Source: Lachnospiraceae bacterium (GTDB lineage: Bacteria; Bacillota_A; Clostridia; Lachnospirales; Lachnospiraceae). Taken from it: a DNA stretch of 64,000 nucleotides. Where the stretch lies: NCBI GenBank assembly GCA_900764695.1, contig CAAFOY010000030.1, positions 77,337 to 141,336 of the forward strand. The letters are read 5' to 3'. The notes below the pieces were generated by a model, which was not told the DNA's origin, did no database searches, and saw only the letters and a program-made list of their open reading frames with translations. Position numbers and translations under genes: made by a program. Below, one piece after another: positions 35,266-43,480 of this stretch (position 1 is the first letter of the stretch; every line of letters starts with the position of its first letter).

Positions 35266-36021
35266 ATGGATAAGGAAGAAAGTTTTTTAAAAAACAGATT
35301 TTCAGACTTGGCTAATTCATCTTATAACCGCAATATATATACATATACGGACTTTTTGAATTTAAATGAAATTAGTATATTAAATTCTTATAAGAATCAG
35401 TTACCTCCTGTTAATGTAGAATTAGCAGGAGGTAATGATTATGCAGAAAGAAAAATTGCAGTATTTTCACCTGAGGATATTTATTATACTCAGGATTTAC
35501 CAATAAAGCTTATAGAAATTGCACCAATTAATTCCCATTATGCTGATAAACTCTCACATAGGGATGTATTAGGTGCTATTTTAAATTTAGGCATTGTTCG
35601 AAATAAAATAGGTGATATTTTCTTAAAAGATAATCAGGCATATGTTTATTGCATGGATGATATAAGTGGCTACATTGCTGAAAATTTAAAGAAAATCAAA
35701 CATACAATTGTTAAGTGTATAGTTAAGGATATGGAAGCTGTTAATATTACACCTGAATTTAAAATTATTAAAGGCACTATTTCAAATATTAGGCTTGACA
35801 GCCTTATTGCAACAGCTTTTGGAACATCCAGAAGCAGCATTATATCTTTTATAGAGTCAGGAAAGGTCTTTGTCAATGGTAAGATGGTTACATCTAACGG
35901 ACACCAGCCAAAACCTAATGATATTATTTCCGTTAGGGGAAAAGGCAGATTTATTTTTGAAGGTCAACTTGGAGTGACAAAGAAAGGCAGAAATTTAATT
36001 TCCATTAAGTTGTACATTTAG
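35266..36021 (+). CDS. ylmH: YlmH-type S4 domain RNA-binding protein
   Basis: 251 residues: a YlmH N-terminal domain (LKNRFSDLANSSYNRNIYTYTDFLN) and a C-terminal S4 RNA-binding domain (RLDSLIATAFGTSRSSIISF...GKVFVNGKM). The ylmE-sepF-ylmH order is conserved in Firmicutes; YlmH has been linked to rescue or recycling of stalled ribosomal complexes. The ATG at 35266 is preceded by AGGGTGG. No ylmG-like membrane gene lies between sepF and ylmH, unlike Bacillus. Confidence 0.9.
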   Translation: MDKEESFLKNRFSDLANSSYNRNIYTYTDFLNLNEISILNSYKNQLPPVNVELAGGNDYAERKIAVFSPEDIYYTQDLPIKLIEIAPINSHYADKLSHRDVLGAILNLGIVRNKIGDIFLKDNQAYVYCMDDISGYIAENLKKIKHTIVKCIVKDMEAVNITPEFKIIKGTISNIRLDSLIATAFGTSRSSIISFIESGKVFVNGKMVTSNGHQPKPNDIISVRGKGRFIFEGQLGVTKKGRNLISIKLYI

Positions 36022-36070
36022 AAACGATATAAAGAATTAATTTTAAAAATAATATATTAAAATATATAAA

Positions 36071-36115
36071 AGGAGGTACATCCGATATTCAGATTGTCGG
36101 ATTATCAAAAAAATG
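36071..36115 (+). promoter_or_regulatory. aroB ribosome site separated from ATG by a hairpin
   Basis: A full AGGAGG (36071-36076) is 36 bases before the only good ATG (36113). Between them is an 8-bp stem (36080-36087 with 36095-36102, one T-G pair) with a 7-base loop. If folded, the effective spacing from AGGAGG to ATG falls to about 13. No other Shine-Dalgarno sequence is near the ATG. Confidence 0.55.
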
Positions 36116-37225
36116 ATTAAGGCATTAGAGAATTTATCAGACAGAATAACAGTAAATTATGAGGGAGAACCTTGTTATGATATAGTTTTTTCAAAAGATT
36201 TTTCAGAAATTGGTAACGAATTAAAGAAATTTAATATTAAAAATAAGAAATTATGTATTGTAACAGAGTCAAATGTGGGTCCTTTATATGCAGAAAAGTT
36301 AAAGAATGCACTTGAGACTTTGTGTAAAAAGATTATAATTCACGAATTTAAAGCCGGTGAAGAAAATAAAAACGTAGGAACAGTTGAAAATATTTATGAA
36401 ACGTTAATTGCAAATAAGTTTGACAGAAACGATATGCTTTTAGCTTTAGGAGGAGGGGTTACTGGTGATATAACAGGCTTTGCTGCAGCTACATATTTAA
36501 GAGGCATTGATTTTGTTCAGATTCCAACTACTTTATTATCTCAGGTTGATTCAAGTATTGGTGGAAAAACAGGTGTTGATTTTAAGGCTTACAAGAATAT
36601 GGTTGGAGCTTTCTATATGCCAAAACTTGTATATATGAATCTTTCAACTCTTAATTCATTGCCTGAAAGAGAATATCTTGAAGGTATGGGAGAAATAATA
36701 AAACACGGTTTAATAAGAGATAAGGAATATTTCTATTGGCTTAAGGAAAATAAAGACAAAATTATTTCAAGAGATTACGAAACAGTTAAGAAAATGATTT
36801 TTGTAAGTTGTAACATTAAGCGTGTAGTTGTTGAAAATGATCCTAAAGAAAAAGGTGAAAGAGCTGTTCTTAATTTCGGTCACACAATTGGCCATGCAGT
36901 TGAAAAGGCAAAGAATTTTAGCCTTTTACACGGTGAATGTGTTGCCATTGGTATGGCTGCCGCAACATATATTTCTTTAAAGAAGGGAAATATTGCAGAG
37001 AAAGAATATAATGAAATTAATAATGTTATTTCTGACTTTAAATTACCTGTATATACAACAGGAATATTAGCTTCTGACGTGGTTAAAGCTACTAAAAATG
37101 ACAAAAAAATGGACTCAGGTGTAATTAAGTTTATCACCCTTGAGGAAAATGGTCATGCAATAATTGACAGAACTATTAGTGAAGAATTACTTTTGGAAGC
37201 AACAGAAACAGTAATAAGAGGTTAA
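36113..37225 (+). CDS. aroB: 3-dehydroquinate synthase
   Basis: Second enzyme of the shikimate pathway (DAHP to 3-dehydroquinate, NAD and metal dependent). 370 residues. NAD loop GGGVTGDITGFAAATYLRG, then QIPTTLLSQVDSSIGGKTGVD and the metal ligands E in EGMGEIIKHGLI, H in NFGHTIGHAVE and the later LLHGECVAIG. It begins with a ribosome site set back by a hairpin. The gene lies between ylmH and lspA, away from other aro genes in this window. Confidence 0.96.
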   Translation: MIKALENLSDRITVNYEGEPCYDIVFSKDFSEIGNELKKFNIKNKKLCIVTESNVGPLYAEKLKNALETLCKKIIIHEFKAGEENKNVGTVENIYETLIANKFDRNDMLLALGGGVTGDITGFAAATYLRGIDFVQIPTTLLSQVDSSIGGKTGVDFKAYKNMVGAFYMPKLVYMNLSTLNSLPEREYLEGMGEIIKHGLIRDKEYFYWLKENKDKIISRDYETVKKMIFVSCNIKRVVVENDPKEKGERAVLNFGHTIGHAVEKAKNFSLLHGECVAIGMAAATYISLKKGNIAEKEYNEINNVISDFKLPVYTTGILASDVVKATKNDKKMDSGVIKFITLEENGHAIIDRTISEELLLEATETVIRG

Positions 37226-37232
37226 ATTAACT

Positions 37233-37772
37233 ATGAAAAAAAAGACTTTATTATATCTAAAGATGATTGCTTTTGTGGTTATTTTGGTTATATTAGACCA
37301 GATAAGCAAGTTTGTGGCAACAGCTAATTTAATGGGAAAATCAAAATATATTGTTATAAAAGGTTTACTGTCCTTTAATTATCTCGAAGGTGGTAACAAA
37401 GGAGCTGCCTGGGGAATTTTTTCGGGCAAAATTCTTATGTTTGTAATTATAACAATAATTGCAATTGTAATTATAAGTATATTTATGCGAAACATTACAG
37501 GAATAATGTGCAATGAAGGCAAGAGTGCTACATTAATGGTTCTCCAGTATACATTTGGAATGTTAATGGCAGGAGCAGTAGGAAACTTAATTGATAGAGT
37601 GGTTAACGGTTCTGTAGTTGACTTTATTTGTTTTGAGTTTATTGATTTCCCAATTTTTAATGTGGCAGACTGCTATGTTACAGTTTCATGCATTTTAATC
37701 GTAGTTATGTGTCTGTTAAAATTAAAAGAAGAAGATTTTAATAAGATTTTCACAATAAAAAAGAATTATTAA
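37233..37772 (+). CDS. lspA: Lipoprotein signal peptidase (signal peptidase II)
   Basis: Aspartyl membrane protease that removes signal peptides from prolipoproteins. 179 residues, four membrane segments; catalytic aspartates in GNLIDRVVNGSVVDFI and FNVADCYVT, and the substrate-site N/G region NYLEGGNKGAAWGIF. Starts 7 bases after aroB. rluD follows, the usual lspA-rluD order in Firmicutes. The tail past the fourth helix (KLKEEDFNKIFTIKKNY) is a little longer than usual. Confidence 0.95.
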   Translation: MKKKTLLYLKMIAFVVILVILDQISKFVATANLMGKSKYIVIKGLLSFNYLEGGNKGAAWGIFSGKILMFVIITIIAIVIISIFMRNITGIMCNEGKSATLMVLQYTFGMLMAGAVGNLIDRVVNGSVVDFICFEFIDFPIFNVADCYVTVSCILIVVMCLLKLKEEDFNKIFTIKKNY

Positions 37773-37840
37773 AATTAATACAAAAAAAATGTTTAATATT
37801 TTGAAATTCAAACTATTAAATTAATAAGGAAAATACATTT

Positions 37841-38746
37841 ATGAATAATTTGTTTATAGTAGACGAAGAGCTTTTTGATATAAGAATTGACAGGTATTTA
37901 AGTGAATTATTACCGGATGTATCAAGAAGTTTTATTCAGAAATTATTAAAGGATAATGAAATATTATTAAATGATAAGCCGGTAAAGGCTAATTATAAGG
38001 TTCAGCCAAGCGATAAAATTAATATTAATATACCTAAACCGGTTGAGGCTAATATTATTGCGGAAAATATACCATTGGACATTATTTATGAAGATGATGA
38101 TTTCCTAATTGTAAATAAACCTAAGGATATGGTTGTTCATCCGGCTCCAGGACATTATACAGGAACATTGGTTAACGGATTAATGTATCATTGCAAGAAT
38201 CATTTATCTAATATTAACGGTGTTTTAAGACCGGGAATTGTTCATCGAATTGATAAAGATACCACAGGAGCTTTAATAATATGTAAAAACGATTACAGCC
38301 ACAATTTTATCGCCGAACAGCTTAAAGTACATTCAATAACAAGAAAATACGTTGGGATTGTTCAGGGTGTTGTAAAGGATGAATCAGGTACAATTAATGC
38401 ACCAATAGGCAGACATCCGGTTAACCGTAAAGAAATGGCAATTAATCATAAAAACGGTAAAGAGGCAGTTACACATTATAAGGTGCTTAAACGTTTCGAT
38501 AAATATACATTTATGGAGTTTCAATTAGAAACAGGTCGAACTCATCAGATTAGAGTTCATATGGCAAGCATACATCATCCGTTGCTTGGAGACACGGTTT
38601 ATAATCATAACAAATGTCCGTTTAAACTTGAAGGACAATGCCTACATGCCAAAACAATAGGTTTTATACATCCAACAACTAAGGAATATGTAGAGTTTGA
38701 AGCACCAATTCCTGAATATATGGAACATTTATTGAAGATTCTTTAA
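37841..38746 (+). CDS. RluA family pseudouridine synthase (RluD-like)
   Basis: 301 residues: N-terminal S4 domain (RIDRYLSELLPDVSRSFIQK) and a catalytic domain with HRIDKDTTGAL, in which the second Asp region bears the nucleophile, plus the QLETGRTHQIRVHMA motif. RluD-type enzymes modify helix 69 of 23S rRNA; position next to lspA and S4 domain favour that group, but the target is inferred. A second RluA-family gene sits at 62912-63928. Confidence 0.92.
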   Translation: MNNLFIVDEELFDIRIDRYLSELLPDVSRSFIQKLLKDNEILLNDKPVKANYKVQPSDKININIPKPVEANIIAENIPLDIIYEDDDFLIVNKPKDMVVHPAPGHYTGTLVNGLMYHCKNHLSNINGVLRPGIVHRIDKDTTGALIICKNDYSHNFIAEQLKVHSITRKYVGIVQGVVKDESGTINAPIGRHPVNRKEMAINHKNGKEAVTHYKVLKRFDKYTFMEFQLETGRTHQIRVHMASIHHPLLGDTVYNHNKCPFKLEGQCLHAKTIGFIHPTTKEYVEFEAPIPEYMEHLLKIL

Positions 38747-38836
38747 ATAGTTATTCGTTAAACTTGTCTTTTGCGAATAGTTAGATATTACAAAATCTAC
38801 TATTACTTTGAAAAAATTAATAAGGAGGTGCCAATT

Positions 38837-39541
38837 ATGAAGGCACAACGTTTATTTAGTTACGTTAGACGTGCTACAGATGACTACAATATGATAAATG
38901 ACGGAGACAAAATTGCTGTTGGTATTTCCGGAGGAAAAGACAGTTTAACTCTATTATATGCATTAAACGGTTTAAAGAGATTTTATCCTAAAAAGTTTGA
39001 TGTTGTAGCAATTACAGTTGACTTGGACTTTGGCATTCAGGACTTTTCAAAAATAGAAAAATATTGCAATGACATGGACATTGAATATTATGTTGTAAAA
39101 ACTGAAATTGCTAATGTTGTTTTTAATGAAAGACAGGAATCTAATCCTTGCTCTCTTTGTGCGAAAATGCGAAAAGGTGCATTAAATGATTTTGCCAAAA
39201 GTATTGGCTGCAACAAGATTGCATATGCTCACCATAAGGATGATATGATTGAAACAATGTTTCTTTCTCTTATTTATGAGGGAAGGTTCCACTGCTTCTC
39301 TCCTGTTACATATCTTGATAAAATGGAATTAACAGTTATCAGACCTTTAATGTATGTTCCGGAAGCTGACGTTATCGGTTTTACTAACAAATACGAGCTG
39401 CCTGTGGCTAAGAGCAAATGTCCTGTAGACGGCCACACTAAAAGGGAATATGTTAAAAATATTGTTAAACAACTTAATAAAGAAAATCCCGGCTGTAAAG
39501 AAAGATTCTTTAGAGCTGTTTTAAATAAGGGCTTTGATTAA
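38837..39541 (+). CDS. TtcA-like tRNA 2-thiolation protein
   Basis: PP-loop ATPase of 234 residues from the ATG at 38837, which has AAGGAGG upstream; a longer frame from 38771 lacks one. ATP motif GISGGKDSL near residue 30, CSLC near residue 103 and a later single Cys (SKCPVDG) provide the three cysteines used by TtcA enzymes to hold an Fe-S cluster. TtcA makes 2-thiocytidine at position 32 of some tRNAs; in Firmicutes several TtcA-like paralogues exist, so the substrate is inferred. Confidence 0.85.
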   Translation: MKAQRLFSYVRRATDDYNMINDGDKIAVGISGGKDSLTLLYALNGLKRFYPKKFDVVAITVDLDFGIQDFSKIEKYCNDMDIEYYVVKTEIANVVFNERQESNPCSLCAKMRKGALNDFAKSIGCNKIAYAHHKDDMIETMFLSLIYEGRFHCFSPVTYLDKMELTVIRPLMYVPEADVIGFTNKYELPVAKSKCPVDGHTKREYVKNIVKQLNKENPGCKERFFRAVLNKGFD

Positions 39542-39649
39542 AGTTAGAAACCAGCCATATTTATTATAAATAATAAATATACAAGAAAAATTATAGATGC
39601 TAAAATTATAAAGACATTATTAAAAAAATTAAAAGGAGGGATTTAAGTT

Positions 39650-40705
39650 ATGGCAGGAAATAGAAATTATCATGACCAGGTAATAGTTGACAATCAAATA
39701 AAGCTTAGAGAACTTCAAAAACAGCTACCAAAGTTCTGCGCAGAGTTTTTCCGTGGTGTTGAGCCTACTACTTCATCCAGAACAAGAATAGCTTATTGTT
39801 ATGATCTTATAGTATTTTTTAATTATATAAAATCTTCTAATCCTGAAATGACTAATGTTCCTGTTGTGGATTATCCTATAGAATTACTTGATAAAATTAC
39901 AGCAACTGACATTGAAGAATATCTCGAATATTTAAGATACTATGTTACGGAAGATGGCAAAGAACATACTAATGGTGAACGTGGAATTATGCGAAAGCTT
40001 GCCTGTCTAAGAACATTGTATAGATATTTCTACAAGAAAGAAAGTATTAAGACTAATCCTGCTTCTATTGTGGATATGCCTAAAATACACGAAAAAGAAA
40101 TTGTAAGATTGGATGCAGATGAGGTAAGCGTTCTTCTTGATCAGGTGGAATTAGGCGATAAATTAACTAAGTCCCAGCAGAAATTCCATGACAAAACAAA
40201 AACAAGGGATATGGCGATTTTAACCCTTCTACTGGGTACCGGAATGCGTGTTTCTGAATGTGTTGGCATAGATATTAATGATATTGACTTTAAAAACAGT
40301 GGCATAAAGATTAGACGAAAAGGTGGTAATGAAACTGTAATCTATTTCGGAGAGGAAGTTGAAAATGCTTTACTTGATTATTTGGAAGAGAGAAAATTAA
40401 TAGTTCCACAGGATGGACATGAAAATGCACTATTTCTATCTCTTCAGAAAAGACGTATCGGTGTACGTGCCGTGGAAAATCTTGTAAAGAAATATTCATC
40501 TCTTGTTACAAACTTAAAAAAAATCACCCCTCATAAACTTCGTAGTACATACGGTACTGCTCTTTACAAGGAAACAGGCGATATATACCTTGTAGCCGAC
40601 ATTTTGGGACACAAAGATGTAAATACTACTAAAAAGCATTATGCTGCCATTGAAGATGAACGAAGACGTAAGGCACGTAATGCTGTAAAGCTAAGGAAAG
40701 ATTAA
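39650..40705 (+). CDS. Tyrosine recombinase, Xer type
   Basis: 351-residue tyrosine recombinase. N-terminal SAM-like core-binding domain (about 30-145) and a catalytic domain with the full set: R in GTGMRVSE, K in IRRKGGN, HxxR in PHKLRST, H in ILGHKDV and Tyr in KKHYAAI. No phage or element genes surround it and there is no attachment site visible, so it is more likely a chromosomal Xer-like enzyme than an element integrase. AGGAGG precedes the start. Ends with a terminator at 40755. Confidence 0.88.
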   Translation: MAGNRNYHDQVIVDNQIKLRELQKQLPKFCAEFFRGVEPTTSSRTRIAYCYDLIVFFNYIKSSNPEMTNVPVVDYPIELLDKITATDIEEYLEYLRYYVTEDGKEHTNGERGIMRKLACLRTLYRYFYKKESIKTNPASIVDMPKIHEKEIVRLDADEVSVLLDQVELGDKLTKSQQKFHDKTKTRDMAILTLLLGTGMRVSECVGIDINDIDFKNSGIKIRRKGGNETVIYFGEEVENALLDYLEERKLIVPQDGHENALFLSLQKRRIGVRAVENLVKKYSSLVTNLKKITPHKLRSTYGTALYKETGDIYLVADILGHKDVNTTKKHYAAIEDERRRKARNAVKLRKD

Positions 40706-40754
40706 GACTGCTTAACGGTGTTTTCAAAAGCTTATACAATAGAATATTATGTAA

Positions 40755-40795
40755 AAAAGAATGGATTCTCTAAACAAAGTCCATTCTTTTCTTTT
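40755..40795. terminator. Bidirectional terminator between recombinase and LysM genes
   Basis: Perfect 11-bp stem (40755-40765 with 40780-40790), 14-base loop, followed on + by CTTTT and, read on the - strand, by a T run (TTTTTTAC). It lies between two convergent genes. Confidence 0.88.
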
Positions 40796-40799
40796 AATA

Positions 40800-40816
40800 G
40801 AACACAGTGTTCGATT
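40800..40816. repeat. 17-bp palindrome-containing repeat, copy 1
   Basis: GAACACAGTGTTCGATT, containing the 13-base palindrome GAACAC-A-GTGTTC. An identical copy in the same orientation is at 42195-42211. It resembles a LexA box but with one extra central base. It lies just after the recombinase terminator. Confidence 0.6.
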
Positions 40817-40833
40817 CTGGTATTCTTTATATA

Positions 40834-41166
40834 TTATTTCTTCTTGTAAGAATAATATGCAATAATAAGTTTCTTTCCTGATGTTATTTTGTCGTCTGAA
40901 AGCTTGTTGTTCTTCATTACTTCATCTATATAATCTGATGTGCTTACATTAGAATCCTTAATATGCTCCTGAGCAATAGCTGTTAATGTATCACCGGGCT
41001 GAACCTGGTAGCTTGTGTAATATTTATACTTAGCATATTCCTTGCCATTCATTGCGTCCACTTTAGTAAGCTTAATGGATGAGAATACTGCAACTGCTAA
41101 TAAAAATGTGATAATTGCTCCGTAGACTAATTTCTTCTCTGACTTAGTATTTCCTGACTTCTTCAT
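40834..41166 (-). CDS. LysM-domain membrane protein, YneA-like SOS division inhibitor candidate
   Basis: 110 residues from the ATG at 41166 (GGAGG upstream; the frame from 41181 starts ahead of that site). One membrane segment (about 17-35), then an extracytoplasmic LysM domain (YQVQPGDTLTAIAQEH...GKKLIIAY). Divergent from lexA with LexA boxes between, this is the size, topology and position of B. subtilis YneA, which delays division during SOS. The identity rests on context and architecture. Promoter at 41300-41328 overlaps a LexA box. Confidence 0.78.
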   Translation of the reverse strand: MKKSGNTKSEKKLVYGAIITFLLAVAVFSSIKLTKVDAMNGKEYAKYKYYTSYQVQPGDTLTAIAQEHIKDSNVSTSDYIDEVMKNNKLSDDKITSGKKLIIAYYSYKKK

Positions 41167-41270
41167 TGTATGTACCTCCAAATTGTTAAATTAAATATAA
41201 TTGAATAATTGTCCTATAGATATTCAAGCTACTGAAAACTGTAAGATTTATTATGTATTAAATATCTATA

Positions 41271-41284
41271 AGAACAAATGTTTG
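41271..41284. promoter_or_regulatory. LexA box 1
   Basis: AGAACAAATGTTTG, one mismatch from the Bacillus-type consensus CGAACRNRYGTTYG. It lies just downstream of the predicted start point of the LysM transcript, where bound LexA would block elongation. Confidence 0.75.
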
Positions 41285-41299
41285 CTGTCTGATATGGTT

Positions 41300-41328
41300 A
41301 TAATATCATCCGAACAAATGTTTGTCAA
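41300..41328 (-). promoter_or_regulatory. Promoter of the LysM gene
   Basis: Read on the - strand: TTGACA (41328-41323), 17-base spacer, TATTAT (41305-41300). LexA box 2 covers the spacer and the edge of the -35. Predicted leader about 125 bases. Confidence 0.75.
41311..41324. promoter_or_regulatory. LexA box 2
   Basis: CGAACAAATGTTTG, a full match to CGAACRNRYGTTYG, placed inside the LysM promoter. Confidence 0.88.
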
Positions 41329-41337
41329 GAACTTTTT

Positions 41338-41351
41338 CGAACAAATATTCG
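41338..41351. promoter_or_regulatory. LexA box 3
   Basis: CGAACAAATATTCG, one mismatch from the consensus. It ends 9 bases before the -35 of the lexA promoter candidate and overlaps a weaker alternative promoter (TTGTCA at 41322). Confidence 0.75.
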
Positions 41352-41360
41352 AAAAATTCA

Positions 41361-41389
41361 TTGCTTTATTTTTGCTGATATGGTAATAT
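41361..41389 (+). promoter_or_regulatory. Candidate lexA promoter
   Basis: TTGCTT (41361-41366), 17 bases, TAATAT (41384-41389) with a TG two bases before the -10. It would give a leader of about 165 bases before the lexA ATG at 41564. Confidence 0.5.
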
Positions 41390-41563
41390 TAGTATATATT
41401 AAGTACCATATTCAGTACTTAGAACTTTAATTTAAGATTTTTTTTAGAAATTCATATTATATTATTCAGATAGAAAGAATTATTGTGAGTTTTTATTAAA
41501 GTCTTAGGAATTTATTTTGAAATTTTTTGAGGTTTAAATATATAGATATTGGAGGACGATTAT

Positions 41564-42178
41564 ATGCCAGGAAAGATTACACCTAAACAACAACAGATTT
41601 TGGATTATATTAAGGAAGAAATTTTATCAAAGGGTTACCCACCAACTGTTCGAGAGATATGTGAGAAGGTAGGTTTAAAGTCTACTTCTTCTGTTCACTC
41701 TCATCTTTCAACTTTGGAGAATAACGGATACATAAGAAGAGATCCTACTAAGCCTAGAGCTATTGAAATCATGGATGATGAATTTGGTCTTGTAAGACGT
41801 GAAATGACTAATATTCCTATTATTGGAAGAGTTGCTGCAGGTGCACCTTTACTTGCAGTTGAGAATATTGAAGACTATTTTGCATTACCTACAGAGTTTT
41901 TACCTAATGGAGAAGTTTTTATTCTTAAGGTACAGGGAGAAAGCATGATTAATGTTGGCTTTTATGAGGGCGACTATTTAATAATTGAAAAGGCTGCCCA
42001 GGCTGATAATGGAGAGATAGTTGTGGCATTAATAGATGATTCTGTTACAGTTAAGAGATTTTTCAAAGAAGACGGACACATTAGACTACAGCCTGAGAAT
42101 GACTTAATGGAACCTATTATAGTAGATGACTGTGCAATAGTTGGTATTGTCAGAAGTCTTTACAGAAGAATTATATAG
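41564..42178 (+). CDS. lexA: SOS repressor LexA
   Basis: Transcriptional repressor of the SOS regulon, inactivated by RecA-stimulated self-cleavage. 204 residues. Winged-helix N-terminal domain (TPKQQQILDYIKEEI...TVREICEKVGLKSTSSVHSHL), cleavage site A92-G93 (VAAGAPLLA) and the Ser/Lys dyad S127 (GESM) and K164 (TVKRF). Start at ATG 41564 with GGAGG 8 bases upstream; a TTG at 41549 is rejected. It faces the LysM gene across three LexA boxes, so autoregulation is expected. Confidence 0.97.
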   Translation: MPGKITPKQQQILDYIKEEILSKGYPPTVREICEKVGLKSTSSVHSHLSTLENNGYIRRDPTKPRAIEIMDDEFGLVRREMTNIPIIGRVAAGAPLLAVENIEDYFALPTEFLPNGEVFILKVQGESMINVGFYEGDYLIIEKAAQADNGEIVVALIDDSVTVKRFFKEDGHIRLQPENDLMEPIIVDDCAIVGIVRSLYRRII

Positions 42179-42194
42179 AAGAATATATGATGTC

Positions 42195-42211
42195 GAACAC
42201 AGTGTTCGATT
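42195..42211. repeat. 17-bp palindrome-containing repeat, copy 2
   Basis: GAACACAGTGTTCGATT, identical in sequence and orientation to 40800-40816; here a preceding C extends the symmetry to CGAACACAGTGTTCG. It lies 17 bases after the lexA stop and before the terminator. Confidence 0.6.
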
Positions 42212-42223
42212 GTACTATTAATT

Positions 42224-42290
42224 AAAAAACAACCTATATTTGGCTACGAACTGAATCAATCAGAATAGTCGAAATATAGGTTGTTTTTTT
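42224..42290. terminator. Bidirectional terminator between lexA and acyltransferase
   Basis: Perfect 18-bp stem (42224-42241 with 42272-42289) around a 30-base loop, with an A run on the left side and a T run on the right side, between convergent genes. Confidence 0.85.
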
Positions 42291-42337
42291 GGTTGAAATA
42301 AATTATTAGTACTACTGCTATTTAATCCAAATAGAGA

Positions 42338-43453
42338 TTAATTATCTGTCATCTTGTTTTTTCCAATATTAGATAATAAACGGTCTACCAAATCCAATAT
42401 CCAAACAATTGCTTTATTAATCAGGTATAGTGCAAGTCCGCATATTGAAACAATAATAAGCAGTTTCACGTTAGCCAAAAGCTTGTCGCCACCTTTTAAC
42501 AGGTCAGGTAGGATTTTTGTAGCAATCCATTCCTGAACACAATAAAATTCAAAACTCATCATTCCCCAGAACCCTATTAGTTTATTAAGTCCTTTTCCGA
42601 TAATGGCAAGTTTCCTAATGCTATGTAGCTTATCTAATACCTTTGCCATTAATAAAGGTAATGATATTGAGATTAGATAATTAGGAATGCAACAGTTAGA
42701 TACTGGCAAAATAAGCCCTAATCCCTTAAAGTTGCTCTGATATGCTAAATACATACCCAATATGAATGTTAAAAGGATAAAAAGCCAATTTCTGAGTGTT
42801 ATCTTTATGACTTTCTCTTTGCACAAATATCCAATAAGGAATCCTGTTACAAATATTGGAATACGGTTGGTGAAACCGTATAAATCTTCTCTCATAACAT
42901 TTCTTGCCATAAGTGAAAACAGTAACCAAAGTTCTATGAATCCGGCAAAGAATAAATATTTATTTTCTGCTTTTTTAAAAAAATTATAAAAAACAGGTGT
43001 AAATAAATATAATGTTATAACTGCAGGAACGAACCATAAGAACAAATAAATATATGTTTTATAAAAGCCTATTCCTGTTATGACATTAAAATAAAACTCA
43101 TTGGTCCAATGGTCAATCTGGGATACAATACTTGCCATAATTATAAATGGAAAGATAACTCTTTTTAGTCTGTTATAATAAAATCTTGAAACTGAATTTT
43201 TTTCAAGGGAATAATATAATCCCATTCCTGATAGCAATAAAAAGATGTCTACGCCACAGAAACCGATTCTTTTTATAAAGTTTTCGGTTACAAAGAAAAA
43301 GCTTGTCTCATTAGTTACGATTTGCCATTCGTGAGTCATTAAAATCCATAATGCAGCAAACCCCATTAAAAATTTTCTGTACTTAAACAATAAGCTTAAG
43401 TCATTTTGTGCTTTTGTATTAGTTTTCTTATTTTCTTTTATATTTTCCTTCAT
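42338..43453 (-). CDS. Acyltransferase 3 family membrane protein
   Basis: 371 residues, about ten hydrophobic segments, of the acyltransferase-3 family (FKYRKFLMGFAALWILMTHE, in which the usual catalytic His follows RxxA/G; GVDIFLLLSGMGLYYSLEK is the second signature). Such proteins O-acylate cell wall or exopolysaccharide sugars. There is no attached SGNH domain as in OatA. Substrate unknown. An inverted repeat (43481-43500) lies just upstream of the start, whose ribosome site is AGGAGG at 43467-43474. Confidence 0.85.
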   Translation of the reverse strand: MKENIKENKKTNTKAQNDLSLLFKYRKFLMGFAALWILMTHEWQIVTNETSFFFVTENFIKRIGFCGVDIFLLLSGMGLYYSLEKNSVSRFYYNRLKRVIFPFIIMASIVSQIDHWTNEFYFNVITGIGFYKTYIYLFLWFVPAVITLYLFTPVFYNFFKKAENKYLFFAGFIELWLLFSLMARNVMREDLYGFTNRIPIFVTGFLIGYLCKEKVIKITLRNWLFILLTFILGMYLAYQSNFKGLGLILPVSNCCIPNYLISISLPLLMAKVLDKLHSIRKLAIIGKGLNKLIGFWGMMSFEFYCVQEWIATKILPDLLKGGDKLLANVKLLIIVSICGLALYLINKAIVWILDLVDRLLSNIGKNKMTDN

Positions 43454-43480
43454 AGTTTTAGTTTTTGCCTCCTACTTTAA

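Larger units (their letters stand above)
41167..41563. other. Divergent regulatory region of lexA and the LysM gene
   Basis: About 400 bases without a gene. It holds three LexA boxes (41271, 41311, 41338), a consensus promoter toward the LysM gene, a candidate promoter toward lexA, and two similar promoter-like stretches (TTTGCTG...GATATGGT...TAATAT at 41281-41306 and 41371-41389). The part from 41400 to 41550 is AT-rich leader of lexA in which I see no further structure. Confidence 0.7.

Noticed and set aside
38748..38790. TATTCG...CGAATA symmetry after the RluD-like gene
   Set aside because: Only 6-base arms with a 15-base gap and no T run; not convincing as terminator or operator.
39557..39580. 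10-bp AT-only inverted repeat after the TtcA-like gene
   Set aside because: All A/T arms without a T run or conserved core; likely chance in AT-rich DNA and too weak to call a terminator.
39650..40705. Integrase of a mobile element
   Set aside because: No phage, conjugation or cargo genes and no tRNA or att duplication around it; the neighbours are core genes.
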